DNA from: Chloroflexi bacterium HGW-Chloroflexi-8 | Lineage (GTDB): Bacteria > Chloroflexota > Anaerolineae > Anaerolineales > Anaerolineaceae | NCBI GenBank assembly: GCA_002841995.1 | Contig: PHBS01000009.1 | Span: 1 to 45,161 of the forward strand | Reading direction: 5' to 3' | Length of the DNA: 45,161 nt | In this document: one piece after another, positions 22,001-29,192 of the stretch | Position numbering within the stretch: the first letter of the stretch is position 1 | Layout of the letters: every line of letters begins with the position of its first letter | Notes under the pieces: generated by a model | What the model was told of the DNA's origin: nothing | The model's database searches: none | Seen by the model: the letters and a program-made list of their open reading frames with translations, nothing else | Made by a program: the position numbers and the translations under genes

Positions 22001-25000
22001 AACCAGACCAGCCATCCCATAAAATAAGTTTTGATAATAATAGCGGATGATGTAGATCTGACCGTCCACAAAATTTCGTTCATCACGAGTCTCATCGGCT
22101 GACTGGAAATCTTCAAGCGAACGGATACGAGACTCTAATAAATCCAAACTGGACTCCAATGGGGAGGTTTTCCAACTGTTATCAATAAAATGATAAGGTG
22201 CCCAGTTTAGCAATGTGTTTGTTAATGTACCTACACCATTGAAATCAAAAACGCAAATTCCATCGCTACAGTTACCTGCCTCGGTGCCAATGCTTACCGA
22301 TCTTTGATTGAATTGACGTGCAAACAGGAGATTGGTAAATGTGTAGCCAGAATCAGTAATTGCTCCCGGGAAATAAGTCTCAAATAATGTATGCACCTGT
22401 TCGCTGGAGAATTTTTGGAATTGGTCATAATAATCATAGTGGTAATTTTCAACCTGAAAGGAATCTTCCGGGATACCCCATAATTCCTGTGAACCATCTG
22501 AAAAAATGCCATCTTCACGGTCAAAACGCTCAGTAATATCTGTTATGTCAAAATCACTACGCCCAGCCAGGAAGGTTCCCTGCAACCCATAAGAGATTTT
22601 CCAGAGTGGATCATCAAATTCCGGTTCAGGGTCAATTTGGGGGTCTTCAAATATGACGGACATATCCATGCCGTGATCTTCAACGATGGTTGCACCCGTG
22701 AGCTTGAATTCGTCATTATATGAGTGTACAACTCTGGCAATATCTGTATACCAACGGTCACCGATTTTTGGATCACACCATGGTTTGTCATCCGTTTCTG
22801 TGTAACCTTCCTGCATCGGTTTGCAGACATCGGTCAGCATGTTCAAGAGCCAAACCATACGCACTTCCATATTCGTTTGGTTGAGGCGGTTATTTTGATT
22901 AGTCAATGGTACTTTAACAGTAAAAGCTACCGGATTGTTGCCGGAAATATCATTTAAGACGGATAAAGGCAGATATGAAAGCACGTTTCCCTGCGCGTCA
23001 TCACGCACAAAGCCTCCATAAGCTTCAATCATACCGGTATTAACAACCTGGTCTGGTAAATTTCCATGTGCATGTAAGGGTACAGAACAGGCAAGGTAAT
23101 TGGAATCGCTGGCATCTTTTACAAAGAAGGCATACTGGCTTTCAGCAACACTTCCCAGGTTTACGTTGATGTTATGGCTTGTCCCCTGGATATAACTGCC
23201 AATTAATTGAAGGTTGCTACTTTTATCGCAATCCCCCACCCCAAAGTAGATCCTGTAGGTTTCGGCTGGACTACTTAATAATTTCACTTCAGTCTGCATC
23301 GATCCGCCGATATTAACGGATGTAAATTGCAACTCACCTTGAAAGTCTTCACTTTCGATGATTGTGGTAAAAGAATTGGTTAATTCAAACGGAATATTAT
23401 TCTTAGACGTAATTTCCACCATTGGAATGAGGCGCAAATCACCAAAAGAAGGACGTGGATCTGCTTCCAGCGAAGCACTGGACATCTCATCCCCAAAAGT
23501 CGAATTGGTGACCCGCTGAATCTGACCGTCATCATCTTCATTTGGCCAATCCAATACATTTAAAATATAGGTTAAGTGTTTTGGATTATTAGGACGAAGT
23601 TGATACTCAACAAAAACCGGTAATCCATCAGCGATGTTGCGAATGGACATTTCCAGTGGATTGTTTGCATCAAATAATTCAGTGACAGAACCATTTGGGT
23701 CAGCATCTACAATGGTTGGAACACCATCGCCATCATCATCTGTGTCAAAAATGTCCGGATAGCCATCCTGGTCCAGATCCTGGCAGACCCCGGCTGTTGT
23801 CGTGTCATCATCTAAAACGCGTTGATCACATTCGACCCCATCCAACAGGCCATCCCGATCTGTATCCCGGTTCGTCGGGTCCGAATACCAATCACCGGAT
23901 TCCTGTTCCGGAGTATTGGCATTCCTGTAATAGAAGCTATTGACTTCATCAAAGTCCAGGATTCCATCACCATCGCTATCTGCATTTCCGGGTGCAGTTC
24001 CCAATTTCATTTCTTCGCCATCCAACAGACCATCATCGTCTGTATCAGGATCATCCGGGTTGAGAATGGAAATTTCAAATCCACTCTCGTACTCATCAGT
24101 TAAGCCATCCTGATCACGATCTGCAATTTCTTCATCCTCACTGGTCTGATTCAATGGACTTAATGAAATTGAAAAGAGCTGATCCGTTTTTATTTCAGAG
24201 CTGGCAATACTCAAGTTGGTTGTTGTGTCTGCACTTGGAGCCTGGTGCGGGTTCCAGTCACTGCTGTATAGTGTTTCGAAGACTTCCTTTTCACTTTTGG
24301 CTTCATCTTGCTTGGTTTTGATTAATGTTTGTCTTTCCTCAAGTTCACTGGCGAAAACGACAGTCTGGTAACTTTGCCAGAGTGGTGTAAATAAGAATAA
24401 CAGAATCAAAAGTACGGAAATAACAATGTTTACCAGCTTTTTACGGGATTGGGAACACATCCAAAAAATTCCGAAGCAAAAAAGGATGGCACCACTACTT
24501 GCAAAAACCTTCTCCTGCCATTGTTCGGTCGGCAAGATCAAACCCAATGTACTGGTTATCCGTACTGGTAGTGGGAGAGATGCGATCAATTTACCACGGG
24601 CAATACTGGTAAAGTCTGTCTTTACCAATGCTTCTACCTGTTCACCATTCTCCTCTTGAGGCATTAACATTGATATTTCCATATGAATTGGATATCCATC
24701 TTCCGATATCCATACTTCACCTTTAGAAACCATATTGCGGTATTCATCTGAAATGGATAATTCCATACCTAGCGGTAATTTACCAGCGCGATGGTATTCT
24801 TTAACCATTTGATCGCGCATATATACTGCAAACCGGGGTGAATCAATATTAAATGAAAAATGATTTACCAAAATGGAATTTCTCTGTCCATTTTTTTCGG
24901 TGATATTTCTTTTTTCGGATTTTATATACTTTACATTCGTAGCTGAAGTTAAAAATGAAGAAAAATCATTTCCTGGGGCAAAACCTTCGGTTGAAAAAGT

Positions 25001-25411
25001 ATCTAATTTGATCCATTCACTGTCTTGAGAACGACCATGAGTTTCACCATTTTCAATTCGAATCTCAATGGAATCACTTTTGTCTGTGAGGCTGCTGGAA
25101 TCCTGGAATAATCGCATGAACAATTCGTTGTTTCCCAGATCTGCATTTCCTTCCAAATAATAAATATCGCGTTTTGCAGAGCTACCAACATTGGTTAAGG
25201 CAGGTGCTGGATGAATTTCTTGTTCAACGACTGTAGAAAAGGAATATTCACCCGCTTTTTGAAGATTCATCCAAGCAGTTTCTACTTTCTCTTTGGGTTG
25301 TTCTTTTATTAGTATTTGAGAAAAAGATATGAATACCGGGATGAATCCAATTGCTATCAGAATAGACACCCAACGAAATGACATTTTAGCCCATGGCAAA
25401 GCACGCTTCAT
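13016..25411 (-). CDS. Giant membrane-anchored LamG / thrombospondin-3 surface protein (4131 aa)
   Basis: This is the first gene of the operon, with AGGGAG 7 nt before ATG. Residues about 14-34 form a signal anchor, followed by a beta-rich domain (40-300, perhaps LolA/LppX-like, uncertain). A TM hairpin with a basic SQSRKK turn lies at about 305-355. Ca-binding thrombospondin-3 repeats (DxDxDGLxD type) lie at 437-570. A hydrophobic region of about four or five TM segments lies at 1234-1387, and a second TSP3 cluster at 1644-1770. Seven LamG-like concanavalin modules follow between about 1775 and 3820. Several begin C-x(2-6)-C-P-x-x-G and continue with N-x-A-(V/I/M)-x-F-(D/N)-G; the third carries an inserted beta-rich segment. 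An Ig-like stretch (3070-3310) separates modules five and six. YQIYLPMITGG occurs near the end, then a final beta domain. LamG modules usually bind glycans or proteins, so adhesion or matrix building is the best inference. Confidence 0.93.
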   Translation of the reverse strand: MKRALPWAKMSFRWVSILIAIGFIPVFISFSQILIKEQPKEKVETAWMNLQKAGEYSFSTVVEQEIHPAPALTNVGSSAKRDIYYLEGNADLGNNELFMRLFQDSSSLTDKSDSIEIRIENGETHGRSQDSEWIKLDTFSTEGFAPGNDFSSFLTSATNVKYIKSEKRNITEKNGQRNSILVNHFSFNIDSPRFAVYMRDQMVKEYHRAGKLPLGMELSISDEYRNMVSKGEVWISEDGYPIHMEISMLMPQEENGEQVEALVKTDFTSIARGKLIASLPLPVRITSTLGLILPTEQWQEKVFASSGAILFCFGIFWMCSQSRKKLVNIVISVLLILLFLFTPLWQSYQTVVFASELEERQTLIKTKQDEAKSEKEVFETLYSSDWNPHQAPSADTTTNLSIASSEIKTDQLFSISLSPLNQTSEDEEIADRDQDGLTDEYESGFEISILNPDDPDTDDDGLLDGEEMKLGTAPGNADSDGDGILDFDEVNSFYYRNANTPEQESGDWYSDPTNRDTDRDGLLDGVECDQRVLDDDTTTAGVCQDLDQDGYPDIFDTDDDGDGVPTIVDADPNGSVTELFDANNPLEMSIRNIADGLPVFVEYQLRPNNPKHLTYILNVLDWPNEDDDGQIQRVTNSTFGDEMSSASLEADPRPSFGDLRLIPMVEITSKNNIPFELTNSFTTIIESEDFQGELQFTSVNIGGSMQTEVKLLSSPAETYRIYFGVGDCDKSSNLQLIGSYIQGTSHNINVNLGSVAESQYAFFVKDASDSNYLACSVPLHAHGNLPDQVVNTGMIEAYGGFVRDDAQGNVLSYLPLSVLNDISGNNPVAFTVKVPLTNQNNRLNQTNMEVRMVWLLNMLTDVCKPMQEGYTETDDKPWCDPKIGDRWYTDIARVVHSYNDEFKLTGATIVEDHGMDMSVIFEDPQIDPEPEFDDPLWKISYGLQGTFLAGRSDFDITDITERFDREDGIFSDGSQELWGIPEDSFQVENYHYDYYDQFQKFSSEQVHTLFETYFPGAITDSGYTFTNLLFARQFNQRSVSIGTEAGNCSDGICVFDFNGVGTLTNTLLNWAPYHFIDNSWKTSPLESSLDLLESRIRSLEDFQSADETRDERNFVDGQIYIIRYYYQNLFYGMAGLVALNGNPISNPAAEMSDINLYDGFFSLQKKGSAASKIVGMLAGAVVNGLDNNLSAWILFNLGNKTDKVRGFFIALGDGLQQKASKFANLFKNTLLKVIAGIVLAAIVVAIIVIAVIYLTDPNSPTGKILGKILTATMSVVAILASVMTLKEVIPLVQAGKALSNSLKTAAVIGAIIAGVITWGIFIYQWASSGMSAGSLQFNSALADAIAATMTIILMAALACTGVGAIIVAVVAIIDAIITAFCAAFGVYDREDDDIAKQYVCIGISGWVTKIFKWFIYSNTYLIDYDNGDRLEFNGVETDYQNKYLGIAQGNHMSVEVSITNTVTLSDVPFDWKAAAYFWQYSNKNAKTSTFAYKVQAGENDIHDNLSRGSMKDVWQSAGSDMWSAEFVAKTDGYDIELPVAGINRDPIANVSEGSAVPVQECWVIPPIFPIMFPIPVCYIRTEKATFQIPMDSSLTLDVFPVSLDAFYSLVEVSNGGYSLSWGRDAEKSFPIFSDADGDMLKTSQKGGNDPDDSLFDTDQDGLSDYDEISYGTNPRLFDSDDDGLYDLEELMQGTDPKRKDSDGDGLPDAVEVAGWYFTYGFYSDGSPKETMVYPNPLLPDSDLDGITDLEEKIYGFNPNVYENADILDYSLSYRELDAPIVSLTLDEFNGTTIFDDNSNFKFDAFCDGDYCPVSGLEGVYLNAVRFDGQDVLYLPTSAKQISFLNNQKFTFAAWVYPQGDGTLISKWQTGADKRQEIILELVNAHPIIRSADQSVTSNISLPQEEWSHLAASFDGTRVRFYLNGELEDSCTEGSCNWQNTHVFTSDRMASTLTVGSTLDENGAPENGFTGLMDEIQVFDHTLADVELDEQSFIKTRLMTHRYNSQDSFVRPAEVIEYTSIVKNLLNSRFAYGLLNTVINGAEAIVDWTEKLIPKTFVLYPDNPVVTGVNIFNNIEQLQIQPNLDESVEVTFNQTASAQIVDRRTESNFAQIWLKFNESSTFETFIDSSGNMPPRDATCSTCPTSGQTGILNNAIRFNAGQNTPLVLPTLDTLGLIDRGITVAFWVKPNAGSTSNLTILKSSGNQLSLNLIPSGQNYLPQVYMHGSLVSLSSWRNVTGGQWNHIVLRYNDGSQVLEVYVNGARVATANAITPINSDNTLWLGGSPQGTNYLIDDLRIFNRPLTILDINLLAERPVLELKMETTSFGDSSVYNQSVSIPVQAPNQSSNSVRGYSLSPSNGSDTGFIQVNGNALLDMNDGAFTFSTWIYPQINTNGNWEGIFGKHEYNDPNHSYPTLERSGGLLRFGFGNGSSYQSKTSGNILSNNTWYQVAITFKPNGSGQYEYRLYLNSELRDSYLFSSKPVSTSTFYIGHSSSSYHGYLGTLYMDNEHDAGSNAEVYMYEDRNGSYYHSIFGDTDMEDGDTKSVDHGDTITNFAHVRYVVMEDDSTSSNDYCGDVNFYWYNWPTSGTAYLSNGFDGRLTYSLSRTSVQFIGKIDEFQVYRYAIDSELVYDLYNSIPITARLPLDDRPASDSFVNKAIIGEIDDGTCSGTNCPAAGTVGLINQAVRFDGKDDVISVPTNTTQDYMVSLWINTSCPDCGVYTLQSNSGTVLNQIYLRGGNICSTVQNTEVCTRNATLINGQWHHVVYSNNAGATSFWLDGDIVNQISGQPLVASGGGHVYLGQADLANNDYLNGQLDDVRVFRYSQAAEVVTQLLQRAPFFLSHLDDPDASDGILEDTPADWMLDCNPDSNSCPKTGMKGRLGTAMEFDGSNDYLRLRQSQLSGSIQSFSVSIWVKPTNVLSSTQTLWTLWNANNTAIKYSLGIIPNGMKLCLLTGIDPNTCDANSNVDLIMNVWNNITLTVNRDSSIQESYQLYINGYLDSSGLGARDRIISNGLGKFELGNRIEGSQAGGAYLGLIDEVSLYAYALNEIDVRDTFHYQMESVEESNSIGVTVDADNPTVELVTFNPVFPYVSDIDRIVHVEADDLTSAISAVEMIVDHDNLSSPQRFLAPVCLDSISGTAFCPTFNPQVGEGTYRVSFRAMDLVGNQTLTQPYLLLVDSTKPRVTANIIDQQVVAGRIHPELENTWVIDLSGTLQDEPLSDNSPGSGIDLESVSVTIYNQSGAKVGGGTQKPILTERTIGYGWSSSYFFPENEPTGAMTLVIKAMDNVGNLEEKAITFYLDTTAPLSNLDESSMPVVSLSDFMDGSKNGNESILTEEEMSGSASDIPGLDLIYMSENGTAAVSGVDQVQMGVHSSLGISYLYNEPYPDGLLVWLPLDKEEVPNGNDGNPDENSAVRYYLDISPYQISGECQTEDCPMAGTVGHKNGSMYFNGDHKYVNLGSQVDLSNKSFTISLWANRDVIDRNDPILWQGPLSMAQQRFLFGFNSTNQVVCGFGGKDLVTSQPYPANEWHNWACSYDHSSGQRTIWLDGKAIISDTVAPVLSMEENLYVGLAPVGSFKGYLDELVIYDRALEEQEIRQQYTAFQSVYHLSVKDSFVKGGDLLEEISGFFNRTELITSEGDITNKINAGQIGDYGLDLNGWDKLTVYPNYNLNLNRAQFTQSAWVHPFGNDKDAGIISQWNENPEMRYPSIILTGDGAIKAGFGNGYNWVEVQTDPGLVPDNTWSLVSATFDGITYKIYLNGDLVLSDESLSGVIPYSSEQFNIGESFYGLLDEAMIFARPLSQEELFALYQMGWKEANLENNGNQVRWNATVPYGLEGSFNVNIRAWDGSGHYLSNQNSITQWGGPVDSYPPRLTVSQTEIDPENPDLVRYDFEIIDTMLDESSIHQSLCEEIVYEKEYFNSSWYLSGGIAPNSAVFHITGSCTAQKPFSENAGLTACDVAGNCSAQWFEARFPYQIYLPMITGGSGSGYESEQTSREPNPKLNEILEASKSWPTLLASQMLDEVVDKPDVWLDHSALTYVDQRSIMHLNIKGFVSNGSALQSLEIKIWSGDLLLATTQAAIFNDIWNAPWVFPPGVPPSDGNYDLEFTLTDRSGEVRTIWQTIEVELSQ

Positions 25412-25534
25412 TGCAAAACTCCCTAATCAAATTTATGGAGAATAAAAAATTATTGATTAAAATTGAAAAACAGTTAGTTTACAAAATGAACAAAAGATCC
25501 ATATAGGAATACAAAAAATAATAATGACATAAAT

Positions 25535-25540
25535 ATTATA
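25535..25540 (-). promoter_or_regulatory. Candidate -10 box of the surface operon
   Basis: A perfect TATAAT on the minus strand lies 124 nt upstream of the giant gene. The region 16-18 nt further upstream has no TTGACA-like hexamer (it reads GGTGAA). This would fit an activator-dependent promoter controlled from the overlapping GTGAA motifs. The leader would be long. Confidence 0.35.
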
Positions 25541-25601
25541 GTGAATTTGTGAAATTGTTCACCATAAATTATGCGTGAAACACCTTGCATAAACCTTTCA
25601 C
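25541..25601. promoter_or_regulatory. Cluster of GTGAA/TTCAC motifs in the divergent promoter region
   Basis: Five copies of the pentamer occur in 61 nt: GTGAA at 25541, 25549 and 25575, and TTCAC at 25558 and 25597. The pair at 25549-25562 forms an inverted repeat (GTGAA-ATTG-TTCAC). They lie between the surface operon and the response-regulator gene and overlap the expected -35 zone of the operon. They may be binding sites of the adjacent NarL-type regulator; this is inference from position. Confidence 0.4.
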
Positions 25602-25633
25602 TTGCTTATCTTTCTATACTTAGGGGGAATGGT

Positions 25634-25639
25634 TATAAT
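25634..25639 (+). promoter_or_regulatory. -10-like box just before the response-regulator start
   Basis: TATAAT lies 7 nt before ATG 25647, with no ribosome-binding site in between, so a transcript from it would be essentially leaderless. A second candidate, TATACT at 25615-25620, would give a 20-nt leader. Neither has a good -35, so this is tentative. Confidence 0.3.
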
Positions 25640-25646
25640 CAAAAGC

Positions 25647-26315
25647 ATGTCGAATCCTGAATTAACATTAATTTCCGTGATCCTGGCAGATGACCATGCC
25701 GTGGTTAGAGCTGGAATTCGCCAATTTCTGGAGCATTCAAAAAAAATCCAGATCATTGGGGAAGCCTCGGATGGAGAAGAAGTACTCTCAAAGCTAAAAT
25801 TCTTACAACCGGATGTGGTTGTATTGGATATTCAAATGCCAAAAATGAACGGTATTGCCGTGGCAGAATGGATTAAAAAAAATCACCCGCATATTGGTGT
25901 TCTCATTTTGACAGCTTACGATGATGATCCATATATTCAGGCGGTTTTAGATGCCGGTGCAAATGGTTATGTTCTTAAAACGTCAGAACCTCTTGAAATC
26001 GTCAAGGCGGTCCTGGATGTGGCAGAAGGCAAGGCTGTCATGGATGCAGTCCTCACCCGGCGCATGATGAATCAATACGCCCATCCAAAACCAACCATGA
26101 CTACCGAGCCATTAACCGAGAGGGAAATCGAAGTGCTTCGTTTGGCTGGAAAAGGATTTACCAATAAAGCCATCGCCATCCATTTAAGAATTTCCGATCG
26201 AACGGTTCAAAATCATTTAGCCCATATTTTTGATAAACTTCAAGCTGCCAGCCGCACGGAAGCGGTTATGCGGGCTGTTTCTCAGGGTATTTTGTCTTCG
26301 GACCTGGCAGGTTAA
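25647..26315 (+). CDS. NarL/LuxR-family response regulator (222 aa)
   Basis: This is a two-component DNA-binding regulator. The receiver domain has the acidic pair AspAsp in LADDHAVVRAG, phospho-acceptor Asp61 (VVLDIQMP), Thr89 (LTAYDDD) and Lys111 (YVLKTSEP). The C-terminal LuxR-type helix-turn-helix is recognisable by LTEREIEVLRLAGKG, then ISDRTVQNHLAHIFDKL. I start at MSNPEL (25647), where homologous receivers begin. In-frame upstream ATG 25629 and TTG 25602 lack a properly spaced ribosome-binding site. The kinase gene follows after 5 nt, so the two form an operon. Divergent orientation to the surface operon suggests that operon is its target, and autoregulation is also plausible. Confidence 0.95.
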   Translation: MSNPELTLISVILADDHAVVRAGIRQFLEHSKKIQIIGEASDGEEVLSKLKFLQPDVVVLDIQMPKMNGIAVAEWIKKNHPHIGVLILTAYDDDPYIQAVLDAGANGYVLKTSEPLEIVKAVLDVAEGKAVMDAVLTRRMMNQYAHPKPTMTTEPLTEREIEVLRLAGKGFTNKAIAIHLRISDRTVQNHLAHIFDKLQAASRTEAVMRAVSQGILSSDLAG

Positions 26316-26320
26316 ACCCA

Positions 26321-28018
26321 ATGAAAGAATCCGGATTGGGACGTATTCCACTCCCCTTTTTTCGATGGCGGGGATTCACGATCCGGATATTCTTAATCAC
26401 CATTTTGCCTGTTTTGGTTATTATTCTGGCAATTGTCTTTTTAAGCCAATACTTGCATTTGCGTGAGATGCGTATGATGGTTGGAGACCGAAATTTGCGT
26501 TCTGTACGCCTGGCCGCAGACAATATTGCCAACCAATTGCAGGATAAGCGTGAAATCTTATTGCTATACGAAAAAACAACGTCTCAAAATCCAAAATATC
26601 TGGATATTGAACCATATTTTGATCGTGGTATCGCGATCTTTGATATAAGCACAAACCATTTTCAGCCGATTACTTCAACATTCCCTCTGGAAAGTGTTGA
26701 TCCAGATACTGTAAGAACCTGGCAATCAATGCCAGTTGATACTATTTCTGATCCAATTTCGATTTCGATTGGTAAAGAATCTCTAGCCATAATCGCAGTT
26801 CCAGGTCCAGATGAAAAGATTTTTGTAGGTGCTTTTGACCCACAAAAATTTCTGAAAAATTCAGTTGAAAATCTGATGGCTGCTGCCAGTGTCAGCATCT
26901 GGATAAAAGATCCCCACCAGATTTTGTATGCTGCAACGACCACTGCTTACATCTCAGAAAATCCACCTAACATTCTGGACAACCAGGATTCTTCACATAT
27001 CCCGGATGGCATCCGTATCCTTCCTGCGAAAAATGGGGACCTGGTGATTTCATACACACCGATCGATGGAACAGATTGGTTGATCATTTATGAGGAGACC
27101 TGGGGGAGTGTTGCCAGTCCCCTCATCAACACGACATTCTATATGCCATTAATCCTGATCCCCTTATTTGTCATCGCGGTCATTGCGCTATGGTTTGGAG
27201 CACGGCAGATTGTCATACCATTGCAGAAATTACAACAACAGTCTCTCCAGCTCGGAAGGGGTGATTTTGCAGCGATTCAGGAAACAGTGGGCGGGATTGA
27301 GGAGATACAAAACCTCCAACAGCAATTAATTCAGGTATCTCAAGAGCTGCAATTGGTTCAGGGAAATTTGCATCAGTATATTGGTGCTTTGACAGCCGGT
27401 GTGGAAAACGAGCGTCAGAATCTGGCACGGGAATTACATGATGATACCTTGCAAAGTCTGATTGCATTGCAGCAGCGCGTTCAAATGTCGGAGTTACAAC
27501 AACAGCAAAAAGGCATTGAAAACCATCCTGATCTGGTTGAGCTCAAAGGATTGGTGCAAAAGAGTATCCAAAACCTGCGTAGATTGGTACGTGGTTTGCG
27601 CTCGGCTTATCTGGATGATTTCGGACTGGTTTCAGCTGTAAAAATCCTTGTGGAAGAAATGCGATCAGGGCAAAATATTTTAATTGAGTTGGAAGTTCAG
27701 GGTCAGGAACAACGCTTGCCTGAGACCGTTGAACTTGCATTTTATCGAATCACACAGGAAGCCCTCTCAAATGTTATCCGGCATTCGAACGCCAGACAGG
27801 CAGTGGTACTTTTTTCATTTTCGGATCCACTCGTTGTAATCGAAATTAAAGACGATGGAGAAGGTTTTAATGTACCTGACCAGATGGATGCCTTTGCTCC
27901 CAGCGGTCATTATGGGTTGTTAGGAATGTCTGAACGCGCTGATCTGGTGGGGGCAGAACTGGTAATATCTTCAATACCAGGAAAAGGGACCAGGGTCAGG
28001 GTCGAATACAGGAGATAG
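26321..28018 (+). CDS. Membrane sensor histidine kinase, HisKA_3 type (565 aa)
   Basis: This is the partner kinase of the preceding regulator. TM1 covers residues about 20-44. An extracytoplasmic sensor region resembling a Cache domain covers 46-268, and TM2 covers 272-293. A HAMP-like and coiled-coil Gln-rich linker follows (297-360). The dimerisation and phosphoacceptor motif is ARELHDDTLQSL with His373, typical of the NarX/DegS/LiaS group that pairs with NarL-type regulators. The ATPase domain has the N box at Asn484 (QEALSNVIRHS), the G1 box DDGEGF (511-516) and the G2 box GLLGM (532-536). All key residues are present. The ATG follows the regulator stop by 5 nt with only a weak ribosome-binding site, suggesting translational coupling. 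The ligand is unknown; a cell-envelope or small-molecule signal is plausible. Confidence 0.95.
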   Translation: MKESGLGRIPLPFFRWRGFTIRIFLITILPVLVIILAIVFLSQYLHLREMRMMVGDRNLRSVRLAADNIANQLQDKREILLLYEKTTSQNPKYLDIEPYFDRGIAIFDISTNHFQPITSTFPLESVDPDTVRTWQSMPVDTISDPISISIGKESLAIIAVPGPDEKIFVGAFDPQKFLKNSVENLMAAASVSIWIKDPHQILYAATTTAYISENPPNILDNQDSSHIPDGIRILPAKNGDLVISYTPIDGTDWLIIYEETWGSVASPLINTTFYMPLILIPLFVIAVIALWFGARQIVIPLQKLQQQSLQLGRGDFAAIQETVGGIEEIQNLQQQLIQVSQELQLVQGNLHQYIGALTAGVENERQNLARELHDDTLQSLIALQQRVQMSELQQQQKGIENHPDLVELKGLVQKSIQNLRRLVRGLRSAYLDDFGLVSAVKILVEEMRSGQNILIELEVQGQEQRLPETVELAFYRITQEALSNVIRHSNARQAVVLFSFSDPLVVIEIKDDGEGFNVPDQMDAFAPSGHYGLLGMSERADLVGAELVISSIPGKGTRVRVEYRR

Positions 28019-28119
28019 GACTCAAAAACAATATACGGAAAGCGCAAGTGGGAAAATACGGACGTCTATTTCAGCTAAAATAAGATCCCCGTTCCATTTT
28101 TTTAAAAATTCATGTTGTA

Positions 28120-28125
28120 TATAAT
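28120..28125 (+). promoter_or_regulatory. Candidate -10 box before the ferredoxin-like gene
   Basis: A perfect TATAAT lies 39 nt before the start codon at 28165. The -35 zone is a T-run without a TTGACA match. A second sequence, TGGATAAT, sits 3 nt before the ATG. This is weak evidence. Confidence 0.28.
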
Positions 28126-28164
28126 TAATTCAGTTTAATACAGATCCCATTCCTGGATAATTTT

Positions 28165-29085
28165 ATGTCCTCCCTTCTCAAGCCTTCCACCCGAGCATTT
28201 TTCAAAGAATGGCGGAAAGCCCCCAATTACAGCTTGATCAATTTCATGCATGGATATTTGTACGCCCGCTGGCCGTATCTTTATATAGGTATGGGCAAAG
28301 GCGATCATCCATTACGAAAAAAATTATCCTTCTTGAATCCTCTGATAGACCGACTTTTTCCTCCTCACCCGCTGCGGTCTTCCCAACACAGTCTGACACA
28401 ACCTAGCTATACCCATGCAGATGGCTATCATGGCAAAGTAATTCCACTTGAAACTGCCCGCGAAATCATTTCGGTGAAAGAACCGATTCGCATGCCGGAT
28501 CTGGAGCAGGTCATTCCTTATACTCAGGCCAGAGCAATTTTGGAACAAGACCCCGATCATATCGCTGTGCTGGATTGCCCCTGTCGGGCATATCAGGAAA
28601 ATCCTTGTTTGCCAATGGAAGTATGTATTATTGTGGGTGAACCTTTTGCCAGTTTCATTACAGAACATGAGCCAAAGAAGAGTCGTTGGATTAGCAGAGA
28701 CGATGCGCTCCAGATTTTAGAAGAGGAAGACCGTCGTGGTCATGTTCATCACGCATTTTTTAAGGAAGCCATGATCGGACGATTTTATGCAATCTGCAAT
28801 TGCTGCAGTTGCTGTTGTGGGGCAATGAAGTTCCATATGCAGGGTATTCCCATGCTGGTCTCATCTGGTTATCTGGCAGTGGTTGATCAAGATCAATGTG
28901 TTGGTTGTGGGGTTTGTCAGGAGTATTGCCAATTCAAAGCCCTTGATTTTAATGAAGAAAATCTGACCTTTGTGAATGAGTCTTTATGCATGGGATGTGG
29001 AATTTGTGTGAGCAAATGTCCACAGGAGGCCATCACATTACGTTTGGAGGCCAGTAAAGGCATCCCGTTGAGTGTAAATGGATAA
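28165..29085 (+). CDS. Cysteine-rich 4Fe-4S ferredoxin-type protein (306 aa)
   Basis: This is a predicted cytoplasmic iron-sulfur protein. The C-terminus carries two classical CxxCxxCxxxC ligand sets, Cys245-248-251-255 and Cys275-278-281-285, the second followed by Pro, as in bacterial 2[4Fe-4S] ferredoxins. Upstream is an unusual cluster CNCCSCCCG with six cysteines in residues 211-218, and another set CPC-x(7)-C-x(5)-C at 138-154 that may hold a further metal centre. The N-terminal 130 residues are basic and resemble nothing I can name. The ATG is the first in frame and has no clear ribosome-binding site. It is convergent with the type VII-like operon and separate from the two-component genes by 146 nt. 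An electron-transfer or anaerobic sensing role is inferred; no partner enzyme is nearby. Confidence 0.9.
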   Translation: MSSLLKPSTRAFFKEWRKAPNYSLINFMHGYLYARWPYLYIGMGKGDHPLRKKLSFLNPLIDRLFPPHPLRSSQHSLTQPSYTHADGYHGKVIPLETAREIISVKEPIRMPDLEQVIPYTQARAILEQDPDHIAVLDCPCRAYQENPCLPMEVCIIVGEPFASFITEHEPKKSRWISRDDALQILEEEDRRGHVHHAFFKEAMIGRFYAICNCCSCCCGAMKFHMQGIPMLVSSGYLAVVDQDQCVGCGVCQEYCQFKALDFNEENLTFVNESLCMGCGICVSKCPQEAITLRLEASKGIPLSVNG

Positions 29086-29095
29086 AAAAGCTTAT

Positions 29096-29143
29096 AAGCT
29101 CTTAAGCTCTTAAGCTCTTGAGCTCTTAAGTTCTTAAGTTCTT
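29096..29143. repeat. Tandem 8-bp repeat, six units of AAGCTCTT type
   Basis: Units run AAGCTCTT three times, GAGCTCTT, then AAGTTCTT twice, followed by a degenerate AAGAACTC. They overlap palindromes (AGCTTATAAGCT at 29089-29100 and GTTCTTAAGAAC near the end). They lie between two convergent genes and can form alternative hairpins that might terminate transcription from either side. Confidence 0.85.
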
Positions 29144-29192
29144 AAGAACTCAACAGCTTAATAACTTATCAGCTTTCTTGAACTTCCAGCTA

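Noticed and set aside
13016-25411. Possibility that the giant is a polymorphic toxin or Rhs-type protein
   Set aside because: No YD repeats, RhsA core, or C-terminal toxin/immunity pair is visible; the repeats are LamG and TSP3 modules and the C-terminus is a beta-rich adhesive domain.
29096-29143. CRISPR array
   Set aside because: The units are 8 bp with no spacers, and no cas genes are nearby.
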